Positions 1 to 7,220 of a stretch of DNA of 64,000 bases are shown piece after piece. Within the stretch, counting starts at the first letter, position 1. Each line of letters starts with the position of its first letter. The stretch is from an uncultured Chloroflexota bacterium. Lineage in GTDB: Bacteria > Chloroflexota > Chloroflexia > Thermomicrobiales > UBA6265. Under the pieces are notes generated by a model, which made no database searches, was not told where the DNA came from, and worked only from the letters and a program-made list of their open reading frames with translations. The translations under genes and the position numbers were made by a program. The stretch is from contig CALGSZ010000106.1 in assembly GCA_937901745.1 (NCBI GenBank), positions 186,001 to 250,000 on the forward strand, read 5' to 3'.

Positions 1-955
1 GAATCCCGCCGCGAACCTCCTCCTTCAGCAACGCCTCGAATGCGTCGAGGACGGCCTTCGGGCTGTAGCGCGGGGTGCCGTCATCCGTCAGCACGGTGAA
101 TTCTTCATACACGCGCTGGCGCAGCTCGTCGGTGCCTTCGAGCCGCATCACCTTGTCCGGGTTGTTGACCGCCTCGCGCAGGCTATCGCCGAGGAACGCC
201 TTCATCTCCTCTAGGAGCGTGGTATCCCGCTGCGGCGGGGTAAACGGCCACTTCTCCTGGCCAGCCTGCGCGACCAGCTCGTGCTGGATCGCGGTGATAC
301 GCCGGATCTCCTCATGGGCGCGGACGATGCCCTCGAGCAGCGTCTCCTCCGGCACCTCCCGAGCCTCGCCCTCAACCATCATGATCGCGTCGTCCGTGCC
401 GGCGACCACCATGTCGAGATCGCTGTTCTCCAACTCAGAGAGGGTCGGATTGATCACGATCTCGCCGTCGATTAGCCCCACGCGGACCGCGCCGACCGGA
501 CCCTCGAACGGGATCGGGGAGATCATGAGCGCCGCCGAAGCGCCGATGATCGAGAGGATGTCCGGGTCGTTCTCCTGGTCCGCCGAGAGCACCGTCGTGA
601 TGACTTGGACTTCGGACCGGTAACCCTTGGGGAAGAGCGGGCGAATCGGGCGGTCGGTCAAGCGCGCCGCCAAGATCGCTTGCTCGGTTGGTCGCCCCTC
701 CCGCTTGATGAATCCGCCGGGGATCTTGCCCGCGGCGTACATCTTCTCTTCGTAATCGACGGTCAGCGGGAAGAAGTCCACATCATCGCGCGGCTCCCGC
801 TCACCGACGACGGTTACGAGCACCATCGTGTCGCCGTAGCGGACGACGACCGCGCCGTGCGCTTGCTCAGCCAGCCGGCCAGTCTCCAAGAGGAGTGTCC
901 GGCCCGCAATTTCTAGGCTTACGGATTTCACTCGCGGTGAAATGTCTACTGCCAT
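1..955 (-). CDS. pnp: Polyribonucleotide nucleotidyltransferase (PNPase), N-terminal part
   Basis: Phosphorolytic 3'-5' exoribonuclease of RNA turnover, normally a trimer. I translated the reverse strand from the ATG at 955: it opens MAVDISPRVKSVSLEIAGR and continues with the first RNase PH-like domain, including the family stretches GKIPGGFIKREGRPTE, RPIRPLFP and DPDILSIIGASAAL. The frame stays open to base 1, so about 318 residues are present and the second RNase PH, KH and S1 domains lie outside the window. An AGGAGG ribosome site sits at 965-970, ten bases before the start. It follows rpsO in the same direction, the classical rpsO-pnp order. The leader between them is strongly structured (see 1057-1116). 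Confidence 0.96.
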   Translation of the reverse strand, partial: MAVDISPRVKSVSLEIAGRTLLLETGRLAEQAHGAVVVRYGDTMVLVTVVGEREPRDDVDFFPLTVDYEEKMYAAGKIPGGFIKREGRPTEQAILAARLTDRPIRPLFPKGYRSEVQVITTVLSADQENDPDILSIIGASAALMISPIPFEGPVGAVRVGLIDGEIVINPTLSELENSDLDMVVAGTDDAIMMVEGEAREVPEETLLEGIVRAHEEIRRITAIQHELVAQAGQEKWPFTPPQRDTTLLEEMKAFLGDSLREAVNNPDKVMRLEGTDELRQRVYEEFTVLTDDGTPRYSPKAVLDAFEALLKEEVRGGI

Positions 956-1018
956 CTCTGTCCTACCTCCTCAACCCGTGCGCCCCTTGCGCCGGGAAAA
1001 TGGGCCAAAGGCCCGAGC

Positions 1019-1116
1019 GCGACCGGAACGCGATCCGGTCGCCTTTGGAGGGAGGCGGAATGAGGGACTGGAGCGTACCGGCGCTGCCACCCCGGCACGC
1101 TCCAATTCCTCACTCC
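1019..1116 (-). promoter_or_regulatory. Structured 5' leader of pnp with a 25-bp stem-loop
   Basis: Bases 1057-1081 and 1092-1116 form a 25-position stem with a 10-base loop. Read as minus-strand RNA, 24 of 25 positions pair, three of them as G-U wobbles, with one A-C mismatch. Wobbles on this strand would be mismatches on the other, which favours a minus-strand (pnp leader) RNA. A second perfect 9-bp hairpin (1019-1027 with 1034-1042) lies closer to the pnp start. In E. coli a long stem in the pnp leader is cut by RNase III and then mediates PNPase autocontrol; a similar role here is inference. No T-run follows, so it is not a simple terminator. Confidence 0.6.
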
Positions 1117-1233
1117 AGCCTTCCCTCCACCACCTCACAACCTCGTGACTGAGCAGTGCCCGAGGCGAGCGTCCCCGTCATCCGATCGCACAGACCGTGC
1201 CGGTCCCCGGAGCCAGCGGTCAGCCAGGTAACG

Positions 1234-1260
1234 AAAAAACCCAGGGCGCTCTGCCCTGGG
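1234..1260 (-). terminator. Intrinsic terminator downstream of rpsO
   Basis: Perfect 8-bp stem (1240-1247 with 1253-1260), 5-base loop, followed on the minus strand by six T residues (1239-1234). It lies about 100 bases after the rpsO stop and before the pnp leader, so it probably limits read-through from rpsO into pnp. It is the only clear U-tract terminator in the window. Confidence 0.85.
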
Positions 1261-1356
1261 CCGTTTCGGCGCTGGGTGCGTTCGCGTGTCCGAGTCCGGG
1301 TTGTCGAGCGATCGGCCAAAGTACTCAGGGAACTACTCGCTTCGACTAGGGGACGG

Positions 1357-1626
1357 CTACTTGCGGAGCCCAAGCCGAGCAATCGTCTCGCGATACCGCT
1401 CCACATCCTGCTTGCTGAGATAGTTCAGCAGCCGGCGGCGCTGGCCAACCATCTTCAACAAGCCCCGACGCGAGTGATGATCGTGCTTGTGCTCGCGCAA
1501 ATGATCCGTCAGCAAATTGATCCGCTCCGTCAGCAGGGCAATCTGGACCTCCGGCGACCCAGTGTCCGTGTCGTGCCGACGGTAGTCTCGAATGATTACT
1601 TCCTTATGCGCCTGTTCCAACGCCAT
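1357..1626 (-). CDS. rpsO: 30S ribosomal protein S15
   Basis: Small-subunit protein that binds 16S rRNA early in assembly. The 89-residue product is full length for S15 and shows the family features: IIRDYRRHDTDTGSPEVQIA near the N-terminus, then LTERINLLTDHLREHKHDHH, HSRRGLLKMVGQRRRLLNYL and the C-terminal VERYRETIARLGLRK. The ATG is preceded by an AGAGGAGG ribosome site. A -10-like TATACT lies on the minus strand at 1703-1698, giving a leader of about 65 bases; I found no good -35. It is followed by a U-tract terminator and then pnp. Confidence 0.97.
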   Translation of the reverse strand: MALEQAHKEVIIRDYRRHDTDTGSPEVQIALLTERINLLTDHLREHKHDHHSRRGLLKMVGQRRRLLNYLSKQDVERYRETIARLGLRK

Positions 1627-1825
1627 GCCGGCGAAGCCTCCTCTGCGGACGTCCCCTTACTGATACGGGCCGCCACCTGCTCAAATCACGGTTTGTCAGT
1701 ATAACACGGCACAAAGCCGACCTTCGAGTCTAACAGCTAATGCGCGAATCGCGAAATCTCGCCCTTCGTGGCGTCGCCCCAGTCCGCTCGCTACCATTCG
1801 AGCGAGTTACAGGAGGAGGCAAGCT

Positions 1826-2686
1826 TTGGCTGAGAGCATATTGGGCATCATCGGTGGCAGCGGTCTCTACGACCTACCCGAGCTCGAAGTGCTGGAACGG
1901 GTAGATGTTTCGACGCCGTACGGGCTACCGTCCGGGCGATTGACCATCGGCCGCTTGGGCGCGACGATGATCGTCTTTCTGCCCCGCCATGGCGAGGGGC
2001 ACCGGCTCATGCCGACCGAGCTGCCCTACCGCGCCAACATCTATGCGCTCAAGCAGCTCGGCGTCACGCATCTGGTTACGGTCAGCGCCGTTGGCAGCCT
2101 GCAGGAATCGCTGCCGCCGCTCTCGATTGTCCTCCCCGATCAGATCATCGACCGCACGGTGTCCCGGCCGCGCACGTTTTTCGGTGAGGGCATCGTCGCG
2201 CACGTCGGGATCGCCGATCCGTTCTGCCCCTGCCTGAGCGATGCCGTCGCGGGAGTCGCCGCCGAGGCAGGCATCCCGATCGTCCGTGGCGGCACCTACA
2301 TCTGCATCGAGGGGCCGCAATTCTCAACGCGCGCCGAATCCAACCTCTATCGCTCTTGGGGCGCGTCGGTAATCGGGATGACCGCGATGCCGGAGGCACG
2401 CCTGGCCAGGGAAGCGGAGCTTTGCTACACCACCATCGCGATGGTGACGGACTATGACGTCTGGCACGAATCGGAGGAGGCCGTCACGGTCGAGATGGTC
2501 ATCGCCAACCTCCAGCGCAACACCGAGAAAGCGCGCGAACTGATCCGGCGCTTGGCCCAAGCCGGTCTGCCGGAGCGCGCCTGCGCTTGTAGCAGCGCCC
2601 TGAAGGACGCGATCGTGACCGCGCCAGAGGCCGTCACGCCAGAGATTCGCCGCAGACTCGGCGTCATCGGCGCCAAGTATCTGTGA
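1826..2686 (+). CDS. mtnP: S-methyl-5'-thioadenosine phosphorylase (purine nucleoside phosphorylase family 2)
   Basis: Cleaves methylthioadenosine to adenine and methylthioribose-1-phosphate in methionine salvage. The 286-residue protein begins with the phosphate-binding IIGGSGLYDLPEL, then FLPRHGEGH, the HLVTVSAVGSL loop, CIEGPQFSTRAE, and MTAMPEARLAREAELCYTT. The TDYDVW motif carries the Asp pair that favours adenine over 6-oxopurines in known MTAPs. The start is TTG, chosen because AGGAGGAGG (1811-1819) stands six bases upstream. The end overlaps the next gene by four bases, so translation is probably coupled. A hypoxanthine or guanosine specificity cannot be fully excluded from sequence alone. 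Confidence 0.9.
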   Translation: MAESILGIIGGSGLYDLPELEVLERVDVSTPYGLPSGRLTIGRLGATMIVFLPRHGEGHRLMPTELPYRANIYALKQLGVTHLVTVSAVGSLQESLPPLSIVLPDQIIDRTVSRPRTFFGEGIVAHVGIADPFCPCLSDAVAGVAAEAGIPIVRGGTYICIEGPQFSTRAESNLYRSWGASVIGMTAMPEARLAREAELCYTTIAMVTDYDVWHESEEAVTVEMVIANLQRNTEKARELIRRLAQAGLPERACACSSALKDAIVTAPEAVTPEIRRRLGVIGAKYL

Positions 2687-4029
2687 CCCTCATGTCGGCC
2701 ACGAGACCGGCCCTGCCGCGATTCCGCTGGCGAGAGCTTCAGCTCGTCGTCCTCGCAACCGCCGCTGTCCTGGCCGGGTTGGTCTCACTGGCGACGGTCA
2801 ACCGGGGCGCGCTCGTCACCGCGCTCTGGCAGGACATCCAGGCGAGCGCGCTGGTCGCCGGGCTCTTTCTCGCAGCCAGCCTCGGCTTCGCGATCGTCCG
2901 ATATCGTGGCGATCAAACGATCTTGCCGCTGGTGGCAACGCTGGCGGGCATCGGGCTCGTCTTCATCGAGCGGCTCCAGCCCGATCTCGCCGCCCTCGAT
3001 CCGGATTTGGCCGGCCTCGCGAGTCGCCATCGCATCTATCTCGCGGCCGGCATGGTCATCCTCTGGTTGGCCGCCGCCTTCGTGCCGCTCGATTGGCTCC
3101 AGCGGTTCAAGTACACCGCGCTGCTCGCGAGCCTTGCCTTGCTCGCGGTCACGTTCGTCTTCGGGACCGAGATCAACGGCGCGCGGCTCTGGCTTACCAT
3201 CGGGCCACTTCAGATGCAGCCATCCGAAGTGGTCAAACTGACACTCGTGATTTTCTTGGCCGCCTACCTCGCGGAGAAGCGAGACCTCATCGGCGCATCC
3301 TGGCGCTTCGGTCCGCTCCGCCTGCCGCCGATCCCCTATCTCGCGCCGATGGTCGTGATGTGGGCGGCATCACTCCTCGTGCTCGTCATCCTGAACGACC
3401 TCGGGACCGCCCTGCTGTTCTTCGGAATTTTCCTGGCGATGCTCTACGCGGCGAGCGGCCGCCCGGTTTATGTCCTCACCGGTCTCGCCGCGTTCGCCGT
3501 CGCCTCTTGGCTCGCCTACGCGCTGTTCGATCGGATCGGCATTAGGGTCCAGAACTGGCTCGATCCGTGGTGGGATCCGCTCGACGCGGGCTACCAGCCA
3601 ATGCAAGCCGAGTACGCGCTGGCGAGCGGCGGCATTCTCGGGACCGGACTCGGCCTAGGGCAGCCGTGGCGCATCCCAGAGGTCCAGACCGACTTCATCT
3701 TCGCCGCGATTGGCGAGGAGCTTGGCCTGCTCGGAACGTGCGCCGTCCTCGCGCTCTACCTCGCGCTCGTTGGACGAGGACTCATCATCGCCCTTCGCAC
3801 GCGCGATGCGTTCCTTCGCCTCCTCGCGACCGGGCTCGCCGCCACGGTCGGGATTCAGGCAGCAATCATCGTCGGCGGCGTCATCCGGGTGATCCCGCTG
3901 ACCGGCATCACCCTCCCGTTCATCTCGTACGGCGGCTCGTCGCTGCTGACCAATTGCCTCCTAGCCGGGCTGCTGCTCAACATCTCAGCGACAACGGAAC
4001 GCGGCCAACCCGCGGGAAGGAGGAGATAG
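2683..4029 (+). CDS. rodA: FtsW/RodA/SpoVE-family (SEDS) peptidoglycan glycosyltransferase
   Basis: Polytopic SEDS protein of 448 residues that polymerises lipid II into glycan strands with a class B PBP partner. About ten hydrophobic spans are visible. Family signatures include GARLWLTIGPLQMQPSEVVK followed by LAEKRD, the extracellular loop with GYQPMQAEYALASGGILGTG, and GLTGITLPF-like GITLPFISYGGSSLLTNC near the end. It starts with GTG inside the mtnP stop region (an ATG at 2692 is an alternative) and ends five bases before the penicillin-binding protein gene. That pairing resembles the actinobacterial rodA-pbpA unit, so RodA (elongation) is more likely than FtsW, but sequence alone does not decide. 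Confidence 0.9.
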   Translation: MTLMSATRPALPRFRWRELQLVVLATAAVLAGLVSLATVNRGALVTALWQDIQASALVAGLFLAASLGFAIVRYRGDQTILPLVATLAGIGLVFIERLQPDLAALDPDLAGLASRHRIYLAAGMVILWLAAAFVPLDWLQRFKYTALLASLALLAVTFVFGTEINGARLWLTIGPLQMQPSEVVKLTLVIFLAAYLAEKRDLIGASWRFGPLRLPPIPYLAPMVVMWAASLLVLVILNDLGTALLFFGIFLAMLYAASGRPVYVLTGLAAFAVASWLAYALFDRIGIRVQNWLDPWWDPLDAGYQPMQAEYALASGGILGTGLGLGQPWRIPEVQTDFIFAAIGEELGLLGTCAVLALYLALVGRGLIIALRTRDAFLRLLATGLAATVGIQAAIIVGGVIRVIPLTGITLPFISYGGSSLLTNCLLAGLLLNISATTERGQPAGRRR

Positions 4030-4033
4030 CGCT

Positions 4034-5680
4034 ATGCGCCGCAACCCGGTGTTTGCCGTCCTCGGTGTGGCGCTCCTCGTCGGCGCTGGCTGGGGCGTGA
4101 GCCGCTACTTGAGCCACGGCCAGTGGTTGGCGGTGCTCGCCGTCGCCTGGCTTGCCGTCCTCTTCCTCGCCTGGCCTCGCCGTCAGAAACGAACCGGCCC
4201 GGCCAGCATCGAGTCGGTTGCCAAGCTTGGACTCGTCCTGACGTCGGTGTTCGCGATCCTCGCCTTGCAGCTCGCGCGCATCCAGGCGTGGGAGCAGGAG
4301 CGGATCGTCACCCGCATTGCCCGCGACGAGGAGACAGGCGAAGTCGCGGCCAATCCGCGACTCATCAACGAAGATTTGCGCATCGACCGGGGCCGCATCC
4401 TCGCTCGCGACGGATCGGTCATCGCGGAGACGGTGATAGACGACGGGCTTGCCCACCGTCGGTACCCGGATCCCGCCACGGCCTACGTCGCCGGCTACTT
4501 TTCGCCGCTCCTCTACGGGAAATTCGGCCTGGAAGCGACCTACGACGCCGAGCTACGCGGCGAGGCGGAGGTAAGCGCGTGGACGCGCTGGCAGGACATC
4601 CTGCTGCACCGGCCGCCTCGCGGTCTCGATCTCTGGCTTACGCTCGACTCGTCTCTCCAACGATACGCGCATGAGCTGCTGGGGGACCGGACCGGAGCCG
4701 TCGTGCTCATCGATGTCGAAACGGGCGCGATCGTCGCACTGGCGAGCAACCCTCACTTCGACCCCGAGGCGCTGGTGACGACCACGGCTGAGGAGCGCGA
4801 TGCCGCCGCCGCGTATTGGCAGAGCTTGCTCGACGATTCCGACCGCCCGCTTCTTCTCCGCGCGACACAGGGGCTTTACACGCCCGGCTCGACCTTCAAG
4901 ACCGTCGTCGCCGCGGCGGCGATAGACGCTGGCATCGCGACTCCGGACGAGGTTTACCGCGACGACGGTTTGTTGGACGTGGAGGGACACGTCATTATCG
5001 AGGCGAACCGGCCGGACGACACCATAGAGATGTGGTCGCTGCGAGACGCGCTCGCATTTTCGCTCAATGTCGTCTTCGCCCAAGTCGGACTCGAGCTCGG
5101 CGCGAATCTTCTGTGGCACTACGCGGAGCAGTTTGGCTTCGGGCAGGAGATTCCGTTCGATCTTCCCGTCGCGCGGGGACAGGTCGCGTCATCGAAAGAG
5201 TTCCTTGAATCGGCGCCAGCCATAGCGGACACCGGCTTCGGGCAGGGCCAGTTGCTCGCGACGCCGCTGCAAATGGCGATGGTCGCGGCCGCGATCGCGA
5301 ACGACGGCGCGATGATGCGGCCCTATCTCGTGGAGCGCGTAGTCACACGAGACGGCGAGACGCGCAGCGAGACGAGGCCGAGAGTGTGGCGCCAGGTCGT
5401 GAGCGAAGAAACGGCGCGAGAGGTCCGCGACATGATGATCCACGCCGTGACGAACGGGTACGCGTACGGTGCGGCGATTGACGGGCTGGTCGTCGGCGGC
5501 AAGACTGGAACGGCGGAAACCGGCGACGGCGAGCCACATGCTTGGTTCATCGGCTTCGTTGGCGACCCGGAGCCGCGTTATGCTGTCGCGGTGGTCTTGG
5601 AGCACGGTGGCACGGGACTCTCGGGCCCGCTCGCCATCGCGCGAGAGATGCTCGCGGCGGCAATGGCGCAACGAGCATGA
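4034..5680 (+). CDS. pbpA: Class B penicillin-binding protein (peptidoglycan D,D-transpeptidase)
   Basis: Cross-links peptide stems of nascent peptidoglycan and is the probable partner of the SEDS protein encoded just upstream. The 548-residue product has three hydrophobic segments in the first 85 residues, then a short non-catalytic region, then the transpeptidase domain. Active-site motifs are all present in order: SxxK in GSTFKTV (about residue 285), SxN in FSLNVVF (about 340) and KTG in GGKTGTAE (about 490). An AGGAGG site lies in 4017-4024 region upstream of the ATG. The triple N-terminal hydrophobic segment differs from the single anchor usual in FtsI/PBP2, and I see no large N-terminal dimerisation domain. 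Confidence 0.92.
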   Translation: MRRNPVFAVLGVALLVGAGWGVSRYLSHGQWLAVLAVAWLAVLFLAWPRRQKRTGPASIESVAKLGLVLTSVFAILALQLARIQAWEQERIVTRIARDEETGEVAANPRLINEDLRIDRGRILARDGSVIAETVIDDGLAHRRYPDPATAYVAGYFSPLLYGKFGLEATYDAELRGEAEVSAWTRWQDILLHRPPRGLDLWLTLDSSLQRYAHELLGDRTGAVVLIDVETGAIVALASNPHFDPEALVTTTAEERDAAAAYWQSLLDDSDRPLLLRATQGLYTPGSTFKTVVAAAAIDAGIATPDEVYRDDGLLDVEGHVIIEANRPDDTIEMWSLRDALAFSLNVVFAQVGLELGANLLWHYAEQFGFGQEIPFDLPVARGQVASSKEFLESAPAIADTGFGQGQLLATPLQMAMVAAAIANDGAMMRPYLVERVVTRDGETRSETRPRVWRQVVSEETAREVRDMMIHAVTNGYAYGAAIDGLVVGGKTGTAETGDGEPHAWFIGFVGDPEPRYAVAVVLEHGGTGLSGPLAIAREMLAAAMAQRA

Positions 5681-5727
5681 CATCGCGAATCTCTGCGTAC
5701 GTACAGGGAAATTTGATCGGCGAAACC

Positions 5728-5756
5728 TGGTCAAATTCCGAGAAGAGTGGTATCAT
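5728..5756 (+). promoter_or_regulatory. Candidate sigma-70-type promoter giving a leaderless transcript
   Basis: TGGTCA (5728-5733), 17-base spacer, TATCAT (5751-5756). The ATG of the next gene starts at 5762, which is where transcription would be expected to begin, and there is no ribosome site upstream. The transcript would therefore be leaderless or nearly so. This is a pattern match, not measured. Confidence 0.5.
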
Positions 5757-5761
5757 TAGCG

Positions 5762-6157
5762 ATGCGGAAGACGGCGGTCTCCCCGGTTGAGCGTGGGCGT
5801 CGGCTCCGGTTCGAGCGGTTGGTCGCTCGCGCGGTCCGCCGGTTGCCTCCTGACATTTTGGCCCTCCTCGACAACGTGGAGATTGTCGTCGAGGATGAGC
5901 CGACTCCGGAGCAGGCAGCGCAGGCCGAGCCCGGCACAGAATTGTTTGGCCTCTATGAGGGAACGCCGCTGACCGCGAGAGGTAGCGGCTACTCGATGGT
6001 CTTGCCCGATAAGATCACGATCTTCCGCAAGCCAATCGAGCGCGCGTGCGCCACGCCGGCAGAGATGATGCGCGAAGTGCAGATCACGGTCGTCCACGAG
6101 ATCGCTCATCACTTCGGGATCGACGAGGAGCGGCTCGCGGAGCTCGGTTGGGACTGA
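5762..6157 (+). CDS. Zincin-like metallopeptidase family protein
   Basis: Small (131 residues) protein with the zinc-binding motif VVHEIAHHFGIDEERL near the C-terminus. The HExxHxxGxxE-type arrangement followed by LAELGWD is typical of the short bacterial acidic zincin-like family (Pfam PF06262-type), whose biological role is poorly defined. The middle contains ELFGLYEGTPLTAR and PDKITIFRKPIE, also characteristic of that family. I chose the ATG at 5762, close behind a promoter-like element, over an in-frame GTG at 5747 that would overlap the -10 region. It lies between the cell-wall genes and a membrane protein, with no obvious functional link. Confidence 0.8.
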   Translation: MRKTAVSPVERGRRLRFERLVARAVRRLPPDILALLDNVEIVVEDEPTPEQAAQAEPGTELFGLYEGTPLTARGSGYSMVLPDKITIFRKPIERACATPAEMMREVQITVVHEIAHHFGIDEERLAELGWD

Positions 6158-6199
6158 GCGCGACCACGATCGCCAATGGCAAGCCCGGATCGGAGGAGC

Positions 6200-7198
6200 A
6201 TGCAGCCGAGCGTCGCTACTAGGCAGGGCCCGTCCCCGTCCGTTCCCGGTGTGATCGATACGATCGCCGCCGGACTGACGATCGCGCTCGCACAGCCGCT
6301 CCTCATGACGGTCCCGGTTCTTCTGGATCTCTACTACTGGATTGGCTGGCGCCTGACGGTTCCCGGACTGACGGCGAAGATCCGGCAATGGCTCGACGCT
6401 TCCGGCTCGAGCGAAGCCGACTCGATCAATGACACCCTCAATCGTCTCGGCCAGTCGGATGCAACGGAGTTGATCTCGCTCTTCGTGCCGTCGTTGCTCG
6501 CCGCCGTGCCGCGGGAGGATGTCTATACGCTCGGCGACCGGCCGATCTTCGCCATCAACAATTGGGCGCTCGGGCTCCTTGCCATCGTGGCGTTGATCGT
6601 CCTAATGGCGGGCGCCTACATGCTGTACATGGTGATCCTGGCGGACGCGGCGCTGGAGAGGACGCGGTCAGTGCGAGCCACGGCGCGGGCGGTGGCGGTC
6701 GCGTGGCTCCGATTCCTCGGACTGCTGGCGCTCATCACGGCGCTCTTCACCCTTGTGCTGGGACCGCCGGCGTTCCTGTGGACGGTCATGAGCGTTCTCG
6801 GTATCGGCTTTGGGGCCATCTTGGTCCCGATGATGGTCGTCGCCGGGATCGTGATGACGGTCCTGCTGATCTTCACGCCGGAAGCGATCGCGGTCGCCGA
6901 GGTGGGTCCCCTGCGGGCGATATACCTCAGCTTCAACGTGGTGCGGCAGTACGTCTGGCAAACGTTGGCGCTGCTGCTCGCGTCGCTGATCATCACGTCG
7001 GGACTCGGCGAGCTGTGGGAGCGCCTGGCAAATACGCCGCCGGGACTGCTGACCGCCGTGATCGCCAATGCGTTCTTCGCGGGCGGCCTGACGGTCGCCG
7101 GCATGATCTTCTTCAATGACCGTCTGCGGGCGTGGCGACCGAGCGCGGCCGGTGGCCGGCAGGGTTCGCCAACGACGCAGTCGAAATCGGACCGGTAG
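6200..7198 (+). CDS. Multi-span membrane protein of unknown function
   Basis: I do not recognise the family. The protein of about 332 residues has around six hydrophobic segments: one near the N-terminus (LTIALAQPLLMTVPVLLDLY), one after a soluble loop (LGLLAIVALIVLMAGAYMLY), two in the middle and two near the end (TLALLLASLIITSG and FFAGGLTVAGMIFF). The arrangement resembles the generic DUF-type integral membrane proteins found beside housekeeping genes in Chloroflexota. I chose the ATG at 6200 because GGAGG stands just upstream; an in-frame ATG at 6176 has no ribosome site. The stop lies 22 bases before gyrB, so the two may be co-transcribed. Confidence 0.65.
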   Translation: MQPSVATRQGPSPSVPGVIDTIAAGLTIALAQPLLMTVPVLLDLYYWIGWRLTVPGLTAKIRQWLDASGSSEADSINDTLNRLGQSDATELISLFVPSLLAAVPREDVYTLGDRPIFAINNWALGLLAIVALIVLMAGAYMLYMVILADAALERTRSVRATARAVAVAWLRFLGLLALITALFTLVLGPPAFLWTVMSVLGIGFGAILVPMMVVAGIVMTVLLIFTPEAIAVAEVGPLRAIYLSFNVVRQYVWQTLALLLASLIITSGLGELWERLANTPPGLLTAVIANAFFAGGLTVAGMIFFNDRLRAWRPSAAGGRQGSPTTQSKSDR

Positions 7199-7220
7199 CG
7201 ACGAGAGGAGCTTTGCACCC

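Noticed and set aside
1057..1116. The loop GGTGG in the pnp leader stem looked like a T-box antiterminator motif.
   Set aside because: No specifier stem, no complete T-box sequence and no downstream aminoacyl-tRNA or amino-acid gene; pnp is not a T-box target.
2683..4029. Calling the SEDS gene ftsW on the basis of the adjacent PBP.
   Set aside because: No division genes (ftsZ, ftsA, mur) nearby; the rodA-pbpA arrangement fits better, but the choice stays tentative.
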